Shown in pieces: positions 1 to 8,964 of a DNA stretch of 34,818 bases; position 1 is the first letter of the stretch; every line of letters begins with the position of its first letter. The stretch spans positions 1 to 34,818 of the forward strand of contig JADGNO010000171.1 in assembly GCA_017883405.1 (NCBI GenBank). Reading direction: 5' to 3'. The stretch comes from Occallatibacter sp. GTDB taxonomy: Bacteria > Acidobacteriota > Terriglobia > Terriglobales > Acidobacteriaceae. A model generated the notes under the pieces. That model made no database searches, was not told the origin of the DNA, and saw only the letters and a list, made by a program, of their open reading frames with translations. A program made the position numbers and the translations under genes.

Positions 1-983
1 CTAAGCACAAGCGATCGCGGCGTAAACGGCGGGAACTTGAGATCGGTCCGCCGCACATCTTCGTAGAAGAACATGAGGCGCGAAAGATTGACGGGCCCAT
101 CGCAGCGGAAGACCTGGTCTTCATCCAGCTCAAAATTCACGCGCAGCCGCTCGACGATTTCCGGATCGCCGCCAGTTTCGATTTCGAGGCGAACGGCATC
201 GCCTTTGCGACGGTTGTGCAATTCCACGCGAATGGTTTCAAGCAGCGAGCGCGCTTCTTCCTCTTCGAAGTAGAGGTTTGAGTTGCGCGTGACGCGGAAC
301 GATGCGTGGGCCAGCACTTCATAGCCGCGATACATACCGGACAAGTGCTGCGCGATCAGATCCTGCAGCAGCAGGTAGTGGTATTTGCCTTCTGGTGCGG
401 GCAGGCGGACAAAGCGTGGCAGCGCTCGCGGCACAGTAACCACGCCCAGCACCTGCGGGCCGGAACTGCGGCGTTTAACGCGCAGCAGCAGGGCCAGACA
501 TAGCGCCTTGTTAAGCACACGAGGAAACGGGTGCGCAGGATCGATGGAGATGGGCGTTAGAAGCGGATCGACTTCGCGCTGAAAGTAGTCTTTAGCGAAC
601 ACGCGTGCTTCGTCATCGAGTTCTTCCCAGTCGAGCAGCAGGACACCCTGCTTGCGCAGCTCAGGCAGCAACATCTTGTTCCAGCAGGTATATTGCGCAG
701 CGACGAAAGAGTGAATCTCGGAGGTGAGTGTGGCGAGCGATTCGGCGGGGCGCAAGCCGTCGTAACCTTGCTCACGGTAGCCGTCTTCAATGCGCTGCAT
801 CAGTCCGGCCTGGCGGATTTCAACGTATTCGTCCAGGTTGGAGCCGGTAATGGCAAGAAACTTGACGCGCTCGAGCAGGGGATTGGTCGGATCTTCGGCT
901 TCTTCAAGCACACGGCGATTGAACTGCATCCACGAGTAGTCGCGACCGTTGAAGAGCTTTGGTTTCTGGGAGATTCTTGCCAT
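1..983 (-). CDS. ppk1: Polyphosphate kinase 1, N-terminal part (truncated by window start)
   Basis: Reverse-strand frame open to the window edge, starting MARISQKPKLFNGRDYSWMQFNRRVLEEAEDPTNPLLERVKFLAITGSNLDEYVEIRQAGL, typical of PPK1. Not in the ORF track because no stop lies inside the window. Confidence 0.93.
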   Translation of the reverse strand, partial: MARISQKPKLFNGRDYSWMQFNRRVLEEAEDPTNPLLERVKFLAITGSNLDEYVEIRQAGLMQRIEDGYREQGYDGLRPAESLATLTSEIHSFVAAQYTCWNKMLLPELRKQGVLLLDWEELDDEARVFAKDYFQREVDPLLTPISIDPAHPFPRVLNKALCLALLLRVKRRSSGPQVLGVVTVPRALPRFVRLPAPEGKYHYLLLQDLIAQHLSGMYRGYEVLAHASFRVTRNSNLYFEEEEARSLLETIRVELHNRRKGDAVRLEIETGGDPEIVERLRVNFELDEDQVFRCDGPVNLSRLMFFYEDVRRTDLKFPPFTPRSLVL

Positions 984-1209
984 GGCTGTCTCAGCGCCGT
1001 AGATGGCAGTCTACAGCGTTTGGGTTTGGATTGGCAGTTCGAAGCCATTCTTTCAGTGTGCGGAGTTCGATTGGAATGGCTTGGTAACCATAGGAAAGCT
1101 TGTGCGTTACAGCTTGATGAACAATTGAGTGGGGTCCGGGACGGGTGAAGAGCCGGCGACCAACAAACGCTTGCCTGTTCGGGGTGTGGCGGGTGTATCG
1201 TGTTTGCTC

Positions 1210-2004
1210 ATGACGCACTTCAAGAAAATTCAGCTTGTCTCTTTCGTGTCGATCTTTGCCTTTGCCGGGTTCGCCAGCGGTCAACAGAACGCTGGGATGA
1301 AGCCTGAAGAAACCGAAATCTGGACTCCGGTGCCGGCGGTGGTGACGCCGGGAGCGACCGACGCAGCGCCTCCCTCCGATGCGATCGTGCTGTTCGACGG
1401 CAAGAGTCTCGACCAGTGGGTGAATGCGCAGACTGGCGCGCCCGCGGAATGGATAGTGGGCGATGGGATTTTAACCGTGAAAAAAGGACCAGGGATAGGG
1501 AACATCCAGACCAAGCGAACTTTTAAAAATTACCAACTGCACGTTGAGTGGAGAATCCCCGAGAACATTACAGGCAGCGGACAGGCGCGCGGAAACAGCG
1601 GCGTTTTTCTGGCGTCGACCGGGCCTAACGACGACGGTTACGAATTACAGGTGCTTGACTCGTATAACAACCTAACTTATGTCAATGGGCAGGCGGGCGC
1701 CATTTACAAGGAGAACCCTCCGCTTGTGAACCCTAACCGCAAGCCGGGCGAGTGGCAGACGTACAACATTGTCTGGACCGCTCCGACATTCAATGAGGAT
1801 GGCTCATTGAAGAGTCCGGCATACGTAACGGCGTTTATGAATGGCGTGCTGGTGCAGAATCATTTTCAGCTGATTGGGCAAACATTGTTCATCGGCAAAC
1901 CGTACTACAAGAAATACGATCGCGCGCCGATTAAATTGCAGGCGCATGGAGACAAAAGCGAACCGATCAGCTTCAGGAACATCTGGGTGAGAGAACTTCC
2001 ATAG
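1210..2004 (+). CDS. Secreted DUF1080 / 3-keto-disaccharide hydrolase-like protein
   Basis: Signal peptide-like N-terminus (MTHFKKIQLVSFVSIFAFAGFASGQQ) then IVLFDGKSLDQWV...GNSGVFLAS...YELQVLDSYNN, typical of the DUF1080 jelly-roll family. Internal ATG 1210 preferred over the ORF-track start 1129. Confidence 0.88.
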   Translation: MTHFKKIQLVSFVSIFAFAGFASGQQNAGMKPEETEIWTPVPAVVTPGATDAAPPSDAIVLFDGKSLDQWVNAQTGAPAEWIVGDGILTVKKGPGIGNIQTKRTFKNYQLHVEWRIPENITGSGQARGNSGVFLASTGPNDDGYELQVLDSYNNLTYVNGQAGAIYKENPPLVNPNRKPGEWQTYNIVWTAPTFNEDGSLKSPAYVTAFMNGVLVQNHFQLIGQTLFIGKPYYKKYDRAPIKLQAHGDKSEPISFRNIWVRELP

Positions 2005-2052
2005 TTGCAAATGCTTCCCAGCTGATCCACAACAACTTCAAGTCAACCTCGT

Positions 2053-2089
2053 TTCGCCGCCCTTTGCCCAGGGGCGGCGAATGTTTTTT
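2053..2089 (+). terminator. Rho-independent terminator after the DUF1080 gene
   Basis: TTCGCCGCCC (2053-2062) pairs with GGGCGGCGAA (2072-2081), 10 bp perfect, followed by TGTTTTTT. Confidence 0.88.
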
Positions 2090-2187
2090 GATTTCAGTGC
2101 AATATAAGGGCGCAAGCTGCGTCTTATTAATCAGATTGACCGACGAGCCGGAAAATGCGGCCTCCGTGGAACCGGTTTCTGGATTGA

Positions 2188-2199
2188 CTCGTATACGAG
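2188..2199. promoter_or_regulatory. 12-bp perfect palindrome CTCGTATACGAG upstream of the sigma-like gene
   Basis: Seen directly; lies about 140 bp upstream of the ATG at 2339. Confidence 0.4.
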
Positions 2200-2338
2200 A
2201 CTGGTTGAGGATAATAAGAGAGCTTGTTTGACGAACGTAAAGCGGCCCGCCTGGTCGGAATGAGAATCGATTTTGTGCGCAGGCCGAGTCCAGTTATTTT
2301 CCCGTCCTTCCTGAATCCCCTGCAAAGGAGCCCCGAAT

Positions 2339-3034
2339 ATGCCGAATGAGCCGATTCCTATTTCGCACATAAGCATTCCGCCCCCGCCGATACCGGACGG
2401 CGCCAAGGATTTTGCAGACCGCGTGCGCGGTCTCCTTGACGGAAAGGTAAAGGATGAAGCGACGGTTGCCCGGGCGCTGGAAGGAATGGACGCGATGATG
2501 AACGCAATCGCAGCCGGACTCTACAGCCTGGCCTCCATGCTGGTGGGCGAAGGCGAAGATAGCGTGCGACTGGTGGAGACAGCGGTGGCGACTACTGAAG
2601 TGGCCGCGTGTCACGATCCGGTAGAAGGACGCAAGAGCAGCCGTCGCGCGCTTGCCAGGGCCGCTTTGCAGATGATTGCGCAGCGTAATCCCTGCGGTCT
2701 GGCGGCTCCCGAGGGCATTGAGCCGTCAGGTGGATGCATTGAAGATGACGATCTCGAAGCGGCTGGTGTTTCCAGAGTTGAGCTGGAGCAGATGATGGCT
2801 GGGCCGGAGCGCAATCGCGTGCGCAACTGGCTTGAGAACCTGCCCGCAGATATGCGGACCATCTTTGCCCTGCGCGCAGTGGCCGGATTTACTGCTCCGG
2901 AAACGGCTGCGTTGCTGGTAGAGAACGGCGGCCCCCAGGCTGCCGGGTGGACAGACGATGGAGTGCGCGCGGTATTTCGCCAGGGGCTGTGTTCAATCGC
3001 CTCGCAACTAATCCAGGCTTCAGCGAAAAGCTAG
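2339..3034 (+). CDS. Divergent ECF sigma-factor-like protein (putative)
   Basis: C-terminal LPADMRTIFALRAVAGFTAPETAALL...GVRAVFRQGLCSIASQL resembles sigma region 4; AIAAGLYSLASMLVGEGEDSVRLVETAV resembles region 2. RBS-like AAAGGAG upstream. Confidence 0.6.
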   Translation: MPNEPIPISHISIPPPPIPDGAKDFADRVRGLLDGKVKDEATVARALEGMDAMMNAIAAGLYSLASMLVGEGEDSVRLVETAVATTEVAACHDPVEGRKSSRRALARAALQMIAQRNPCGLAAPEGIEPSGGCIEDDDLEAAGVSRVELEQMMAGPERNRVRNWLENLPADMRTIFALRAVAGFTAPETAALLVENGGPQAAGWTDDGVRAVFRQGLCSIASQLIQASAKS

Positions 3035-3051
3035 AATCTGGAAGAAGATCG

Positions 3052-3094
3052 GCCGCCTCGACAGACGTTCTTACGTTTGCCGCGGCGGCTTTTT
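3052..3094 (+). terminator. Probable Rho-independent terminator
   Basis: GCCGCC (3052-3057) with GGCGGC (3084-3089), then a T run (3090-3094). Confidence 0.65.
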
Positions 3095-3409
3095 GACGAT
3101 TAAAGTTACTCACCACTGCGTTTCAGAGCCACCGGCGAGCGCCGTCGGTAGACTTGTTCAGCCTCCTTACGGCGGCTTCGACTTTGATTGTTTCAACAAA
3201 TTCCAGCGAGGATATCTTGCGGGGTTTCCACAGCCGGAATTCTTGACCAACAAGCGTAATTTGTTCAAAAAGAGGGGTTGTCGGCCATCACGTCGCGACC
3301 CGCATCGGGGTCTGTACAATCGAGTTTGAGAACCCTGGGCCTCAATCCGCGCATCTATATGGGCGGCATCTTTTTCTGACAAAAGCATTTCGCAGCGAGT
3401 TGAACTACC

Positions 3410-4846
3410 TTGATCCTGTCAAAATTTCTGCTGAGGAGTACGACCATTCCCTGTGCCAGCGCGGGGCTGCTTAGTCTTGCCATTTTTTCGGCGGCAGTGG
3501 CCCACGCACAGACGATTTCAGTGCCGAACCAGACCACGCCGACAGCGGCCAGTTTTCAGGGCAGCGTTGCCACGGGTCAGGCCACGGCGCAGCCCATTGA
3601 ATTGTCTCTGGACGATGCCATTCAACGGGGGCTGAAGACTAACCTGGGAATCATTCTGAGCGGTACCCAGACGACAGCGGCACGCGGCCAGAGGCTCACT
3701 GAACTTCAGTCGCTATTGCCTTCGGTGGATTTCAAAGCGTCTGAAGCCCTGACGCAAGTGGATCTCCCCGCGCAGGGCTTGCGTATACCGGGCTTTCCCA
3801 AGATTATTGGGCCGTTCGGATTTACCGATCTGCGCGCTTCACTGAACTGGTCAGTAGTGGACCTGAACGCGCTGCACAACTACCTGGCGGCGAAGCATAA
3901 CTTTGCGGCGGCAACGCTCACGGCGCAGGACGCGCAGGACCTGGTGGTGTTGACAGTGGGGAATGCGTACCTGCTGGCCCTGGCAGACGAGTCGGAGGTA
4001 ACGAGCGTTGAAGCTCAAGTCTCTACCGCGAAGATCTCGTTGGACCAGGCAACAGCCAGCCACAATGCCGGTACAGCGCCCAGACTCGATGAACTACGCG
4101 CTCGCGTGGATTACCAGAGCCTGCAGCAACAACTGATTGTGGCGCGCAACTCGCTTGAAAAAGACAAGCTGGCGTTGGCGCGGACCATCGGACTGCCTCT
4201 GGCGCAGAGCTTTACGCTGACGGACAAAACGCCCTTTGCAGTGTTCGACCAATTCGATGTGAATACGGCTATCGAGCAAGCGCATGCCAATCGCAAAGAC
4301 CTTGCGGCAATGATGGAGCAGGCCAGGGCGGCAGAAGAGCAGCGCAAAGCGGCCACTGCCGAACGGTTGCCGACGGTGACAGTGTCAGGCGACTACGGCG
4401 ATATCGGTGTCAACCTTAAAAGCTCGCACGGCACGGGCGACGCCACCGGCGCAATCAAGGTTCCGCTGTTCAAGGAATTCCAGTTTCGCGGCGATGCGGA
4501 AATTGCGCAGTCGCAGTTGGATTTGTCCAAGGCGCAGTTGAGCGATAAAGGCGCGCAGGTGGATGCGGATGTGCGCGATGCGCTGCTGGATATTCAGTCG
4601 GCGCAGCAGCAGGTTGAAGTGGCGCGCTCCAGTGTTGACCTGGCGAACGAGGAATTGAAAGAAGCGCAGGAACGCTATGTCAACGGCGTGAGCGACAACC
4701 TGGGAGTGAGCCAGGCACAGCAGTCGGTGGCGCAGGCAAATGATCAATACGTAACCAGCCTCTACCGGCATAACGTGGCCAAGCTGAGTTTGGCGCGTGC
4801 GCTGGGTGCAGGCTCCAGTTATAAGAACTATTTGGGAGGAAAGTAA
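3410..4846 (+). CDS. TolC-family outer membrane efflux protein
   Basis: Signal peptide then IELSLDDAIQRGLKTNLGIILS, long helical repeats and QERYVNGVSDNLGVSQAQQSVAQANDQYVTSLYRHNVAKLSLARALG, typical OEP. TTG start. Confidence 0.9.
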   Translation: MILSKFLLRSTTIPCASAGLLSLAIFSAAVAHAQTISVPNQTTPTAASFQGSVATGQATAQPIELSLDDAIQRGLKTNLGIILSGTQTTAARGQRLTELQSLLPSVDFKASEALTQVDLPAQGLRIPGFPKIIGPFGFTDLRASLNWSVVDLNALHNYLAAKHNFAAATLTAQDAQDLVVLTVGNAYLLALADESEVTSVEAQVSTAKISLDQATASHNAGTAPRLDELRARVDYQSLQQQLIVARNSLEKDKLALARTIGLPLAQSFTLTDKTPFAVFDQFDVNTAIEQAHANRKDLAAMMEQARAAEEQRKAATAERLPTVTVSGDYGDIGVNLKSSHGTGDATGAIKVPLFKEFQFRGDAEIAQSQLDLSKAQLSDKGAQVDADVRDALLDIQSAQQQVEVARSSVDLANEELKEAQERYVNGVSDNLGVSQAQQSVAQANDQYVTSLYRHNVAKLSLARALGAGSSYKNYLGGK

Positions 4847-4848
4847 AC

Positions 4849-6078
4849 GTGGCGGATACAAATCCCACACCCGAACCGAACGAGCCGATCACAGAGACAG
4901 AGATCGAAAAGCCACAGACGCGCCGCAGGGGCATTCTGGTGGCCGTAGTCTTAGTCATTGTGCTGGTCGCCGTCGGCATCTGGTGGCGCTCAACGTTCAG
5001 TGAAGACACAGACGACGCACAAGTGAACGGCCACCTTATCCAGGTAAGCTCGCGCATTGCCGGCCAGGTGATCAAGGTCTACGTCGCCGAGAACCAGTAC
5101 GTCAAGGCGGGAGATCCCATTGCCGATCTTGATCCGAAAGATTTTCAAGTGGCAGAGGAAAATGCTGAGGCGGCGCTGGCCAGCGCCAGGGCCAATGCTG
5201 CGGCGCTGGGAGTGGCTGTGCCGATCCTGAGCGTAAACACAGGCAGCAATCTGAGTTCAGCGAATTCCGATGTGAGTAGTGCGCAGGCTGGAGTGCTCCA
5301 GGCTGAAAGACAGCTTGAAGCAGTGAAGGCGCGCGTAGTGCAGGCGCAGGCCAACAACACCAAGGCGCAGGCCGATCTGGAGCGTTACCGGCCCCTGGTT
5401 GAGAAAGACGTTATCAGCAAGCAACAGTGGGACGCTGCAGTTGCCGCTGCCGATGCCGCCAAAGCAGGACTTGCCGACGCCAACGCTACGCAGATGGCCG
5501 CGGAGCAGGGCGTGCGGCTCGCTCATGACAAGCAGGCGCAGGCGCAGGCCATGTTGAAGTATGCGCAGACAGGACCGCAGCAAGTTGTTGCGCAGAACTC
5601 AAGATTCAAGCAGGCTGAGGCGCAGGTGCAGCAGGCACAGGCTCAAGTAGACATGGCAAAGCTGAACCTGGGCTACACCAAAATTGTGGCGCCGGTTGCC
5701 GGAATCATTACGCGCAAGAGCGTTGAACTAAATCAGAACGTGTCATCGGGTCAGAACCTGCTCACGCTCGTTCAACTCGACGATATCTGGATCACGGCCA
5801 ACTTCAAGGAAACGCAGCTGCGGCATATGCTGGCGGGCCAGGCCGTTACGATCCACGTGGACTCGACCGGCCGAGACTACGACGGAAAAGTCACCCAGAT
5901 TGGCGGAGCGACAGGTTCGGTGCTGAGCTTGTTCCCGCCTGAGAATGCAACTGGTAACTACGTCAAGGTTGTGCAAAGAGTCCCGGTGCGCATCGACTTT
6001 ACCGATCTGGCCAAGCAAGATCCGAACCATGAGCTGCGACCGGGATTATCGGTGGAGCCTAAGGTGCAGGTAAAGTAA
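4849..6078 (+). CDS. HlyD/EmrA-family membrane fusion protein
   Basis: Single N-terminal TM, DTDDAQVNGHLIQVSSRIAGQVIKVYVAENQYVKAGDPIADLDPKDF, coiled coil, LNLGYTKIVAPVAGIITRKSVELNQNVSSGQNLLTLV. GTG start 2 bp after the tolC stop. Confidence 0.93.
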   Translation: MADTNPTPEPNEPITETEIEKPQTRRRGILVAVVLVIVLVAVGIWWRSTFSEDTDDAQVNGHLIQVSSRIAGQVIKVYVAENQYVKAGDPIADLDPKDFQVAEENAEAALASARANAAALGVAVPILSVNTGSNLSSANSDVSSAQAGVLQAERQLEAVKARVVQAQANNTKAQADLERYRPLVEKDVISKQQWDAAVAAADAAKAGLADANATQMAAEQGVRLAHDKQAQAQAMLKYAQTGPQQVVAQNSRFKQAEAQVQQAQAQVDMAKLNLGYTKIVAPVAGIITRKSVELNQNVSSGQNLLTLVQLDDIWITANFKETQLRHMLAGQAVTIHVDSTGRDYDGKVTQIGGATGSVLSLFPPENATGNYVKVVQRVPVRIDFTDLAKQDPNHELRPGLSVEPKVQVK

Positions 6079-6087
6079 CTCGAGACT

Positions 6088-6105
6088 GGCTGTTAGCTAT
6101 TAGCC
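6088..6105. repeat. Near-palindromic GGCTGTTAGCTATTAGCC (member of a GCTATtAGC-like motif set)
   Basis: 18-bp imperfect palindrome; related words occur in other intergenic gaps (see findings). Confidence 0.45.
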
Positions 6106-6110
6106 TGTAT

Positions 6111-6140
6111 CCCCCGGCTGCGGCTGGGGGATTTTATTTT
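6111..6140 (+). terminator. Rho-independent terminator of the tolC-hlyD operon
   Basis: CCCCCGGC TGCG GCTGGGGG stem-loop followed by ATTTTATTTT. Confidence 0.85.
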
Positions 6141-6225
6141 GTAGCAAGAGCTTCAGGTTGCGATTGGCGTATACCTTCGACCGATGGAAATGAGCGAAAG
6201 CGTTTAGAGTAGATGAAGCAAAGCC

Positions 6226-6897
6226 ATGAGAGATTCGATCCATGTTTCCAAAGAGAATTACCTGAAGGCGATTCTCGAAGCCGAGGCTGAAGGGCACCAG
6301 GTGATCCCGGCGATGCTGGCGCATTGGCTTGAAGTTTCAGCGCCAGCGGTGACCATGGCGCTCAAGCGCCTGAAGCGCGATGGCCTGGTGGAGACGGGTG
6401 AGGACGGCATTGTGCGGCTGACGCCGGCGGGACGTGAAACGGCGTATCGAACCGCGCTGCGGCACCACCTGATCGAACGCATGCTAAGCGAGATCTTCGG
6501 CATGGAGTGGCATGAAATCCACGAGGAAGCCGAACGGCTCGAGCACGCTGTTTCTCCCGCATTCGAAGAAAAACTGAGAGAGCGGCTGGGTGAAGGCGGC
6601 GCGTGCCCACACGGAAACGCCGTGTTGCCGGAGAATCCTGCCGAGCGTAAGAGGCGCGGCGAGGTACCGCTTTCTGAGGCGGCTGAGGGGCAACGCTACA
6701 CCGTGACCAGCCTGCAGGAACGAGATCCGAAGCTGCTTTTATTTCTTCATCAGGCCGGCATCGGCCCCGGAAAGGCTCTCAAGGTAAAGAGTCAGAACTA
6801 TGATCAAACCGTTTTGATTGAGCTATCTACGGGGAATTGCATTCTTGGGCGTCCAGCCGCGGAGGCGGTTTGGCTAGGTCCGCCTTCAGCGTCGTAA
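6226..6897 (+). CDS. mntR: DtxR/MntR-family metal-dependent transcriptional regulator
   Basis: VSKENYLKAILEAEAEG...LEVSAPAVTMALKRLKRDGLVETGEDGIVRLTPAGRETAYRTALRHHLIERMLSEIFGMEWHEIHEEAERLEHAVSP, plus C-terminal FeoA/SH3-like domain. Confidence 0.9.
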   Translation: MRDSIHVSKENYLKAILEAEAEGHQVIPAMLAHWLEVSAPAVTMALKRLKRDGLVETGEDGIVRLTPAGRETAYRTALRHHLIERMLSEIFGMEWHEIHEEAERLEHAVSPAFEEKLRERLGEGGACPHGNAVLPENPAERKRRGEVPLSEAAEGQRYTVTSLQERDPKLLLFLHQAGIGPGKALKVKSQNYDQTVLIELSTGNCILGRPAAEAVWLGPPSAS

Positions 6898-6906
6898 TTA
6901 AATATA

Positions 6907-6922
6907 AGTTAATTAGTTAACT
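6907..6922. promoter_or_regulatory. Candidate MntR operator between mntR and mntH
   Basis: AGTTAA-TTAG-TTAACT inverted repeat in an AT-rich island, with a further TTAAC at 6927-6931. Confidence 0.5.
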
Positions 6923-7000
6923 ATGATTAACAAGTCTGTGGCATACTGTAGCTAGTTGGCGGACCGCAGCGGCTCGCACTACGCCACAAACCCTTTCCTC

Positions 7001-8329
7001 ATGGCCACAGAAACACGAGCATTTAAACCGAATGAACCCTCGTTGCCAGAGGTCAATTCGAGCGTGCGCATCTCCGCCTCGAAGATTGGCTGGCGCAGGC
7101 TGTTGGGATTTCTTGGTCCGGGATTTTTAATTTCCGTCGGCTACATGGACCCAGGGAACTGGGCTACCGATATTGCCGGCGGATCGCGGTTCGGTTACAC
7201 GCTGCTGTTCGTGATCATGCTGTCGAACCTGATGGCGATACTGCTGCAAAGTCTGAGCCTGAAACTCGGCGTTGCCACGGAGCGCGATCTGGCGCAGCTA
7301 TGCCACGAGGCTTATGGACGCAAGGTGAGCTTTGCCCTCTGGGTGGGAGCGGAGATCGCGATTGCAGCCTGCGATCTGGCCGAAGTGATCGGCTCGGCCA
7401 TCGCGCTGAACCTGCTCTTCCACATTCCGCTGCTTTATGGCGTGCTGATCACCGGGCTGGACGTTCTGCTGATTCTGCTCCTGCAGCGTTGGGGATTCCG
7501 CTACATTGAGGCGCTGGTGATTGCGCTCATTGGCACCATCATCGGCATGTTTGGCGTGCAGATGTTTTTGTCGCGTCCGGAATACGGTGCGGCGCTGCAC
7601 GGCCTGCTGATACCTTCACCGCAAATCATTATCAATCCAGGCATGCTGTACATTGCTATCGGCATCCTGGGTGCGACCGTGATGCCGCACAATCTTTACC
7701 TGCACTCGTCCATTGTTCAGAGCCGCCGTTACCTCCGCACCCCCGACGGCAAACGCGAAGCCATCTTTATGGCGAATGTGGACTCTGGGTTGGCGCTATC
7801 AGTTGCTCTGTTTGTGAACGCCGCAATTCTGATCATGGCGGCGGCCGTCTTCCACTCGCGTGGACTCTTCCAGGTGGCCGCTATTGAGGACGCGTACAAG
7901 TTGCTCAGCCCGCTGTTGGGTGCTTCATTTGCGAGCACCCTGTTCGCTGTTGCGCTGCTGGCCAGCGGTCAGAACTCGTCAATCACCGGCACGCTGGCAG
8001 GCCAGGTGGTGATGGAAGGTTTCATTCACATCAGGCTTGCGCCGTGGAAACGGCGCATGATCACTCGTTCCATTGCGATTATTCCCACCGTGATTGTTGT
8101 AGCGGCCATGGGATCGCAGGGCACTGAAAAGCTGTTGATCCTGAGCCAGGTGATTCTTTCGCTGCAGTTGAGCTTTGCTGTAGTTCCGCTTGTGATGTTC
8201 ACCGGCAATCGCAAGTACATGGGCGAGTTTGTGAACGGTCCATGGCTGCAACGATTGGGCTGGTTGACGGCGGTTGTGATTGCCGGCCTGAATGCATGGC
8301 TCCTGATACAAACCGTGATGGGATACTGA
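7001..8329 (+). CDS. mntH: Nramp-family divalent metal (Mn2+/Fe2+) transporter
   Basis: FLGPGFLISVGYMDPGNWATDIAGGSRFGYTLLFVIMLSNLMA with the Nramp DPGN motif and MPHNLYLHSS; many TM segments. ATG 7001 preferred over TTG 6956. Confidence 0.95.
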   Translation: MATETRAFKPNEPSLPEVNSSVRISASKIGWRRLLGFLGPGFLISVGYMDPGNWATDIAGGSRFGYTLLFVIMLSNLMAILLQSLSLKLGVATERDLAQLCHEAYGRKVSFALWVGAEIAIAACDLAEVIGSAIALNLLFHIPLLYGVLITGLDVLLILLLQRWGFRYIEALVIALIGTIIGMFGVQMFLSRPEYGAALHGLLIPSPQIIINPGMLYIAIGILGATVMPHNLYLHSSIVQSRRYLRTPDGKREAIFMANVDSGLALSVALFVNAAILIMAAAVFHSRGLFQVAAIEDAYKLLSPLLGASFASTLFAVALLASGQNSSITGTLAGQVVMEGFIHIRLAPWKRRMITRSIAIIPTVIVVAAMGSQGTEKLLILSQVILSLQLSFAVVPLVMFTGNRKYMGEFVNGPWLQRLGWLTAVVIAGLNAWLLIQTVMGY

Positions 8330-8339
8330 GGAGTTGGCG

Positions 8340-8960
8340 ATGCAGAACACCGAGCGCCTGATCTTGACTGAGCGATTTTCCAGTGCGGTCGAATACGCAC
8401 GTCAACTCCACACCGAATACCGCAAAGGAACAGACGTGCCATACTTGGCGCATCTGCTTGGGGTTGCTTCGCTGGTGATGGGAGAAGCGGGCGGACTTGT
8501 TCCAGTAACCGAGGACATGGTGATTGCCGCACTGCTGCACGATGTTGTCGAGGACCATGGTGGAATGCCTCGACTGCGCGAAGTTGAACAGCGCTTTGGC
8601 GCGAACGTTGGACGCATGGTAGCGGGACTCTCCGACACCTTTGCCGACGACCACAACAAGAAGGAAGGCTGGGAGCAGCGCAAGCTCGGCTATCTGGATC
8701 GGCTGCGCGGCGAATCGGACGATGTGCTCCTGATCTCCGTTGCCGATAAGCTTTACAATGCGAAATCGATTCTCGATGAATATCGTGTGATTGGAGATGC
8801 CGTTTGGGCGCGCTTCAATCGCGGCGCAGACAAGCAGCTTTGGTACTTCAACGCATTGCTTGCTGTGTTTCGCAAGCGCCCGTCGAACAAGATCGTTGAT
8901 GATTTTGAACGTGTCGTGCGTGAATTGTCGAAACTCGTCCGCGCGGGTTCACTGGGGTAG
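8340..8960 (+). CDS. HD-domain phosphohydrolase, SpoT/SAH-like
   Basis: YRKGTDVPYLAHLLGVASLVMGEAGG...DMVIAALLHDVVEDHGG...LISVADKLYNAKSILDEY; resembles the RelA/SpoT HD hydrolase domain. ATG 8340 follows GAGGAG. Confidence 0.8.
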   Translation: MQNTERLILTERFSSAVEYARQLHTEYRKGTDVPYLAHLLGVASLVMGEAGGLVPVTEDMVIAALLHDVVEDHGGMPRLREVEQRFGANVGRMVAGLSDTFADDHNKKEGWEQRKLGYLDRLRGESDDVLLISVADKLYNAKSILDEYRVIGDAVWARFNRGADKQLWYFNALLAVFRKRPSNKIVDDFERVVRELSKLVRAGSLG

Positions 8961-8964
8961 ATAA

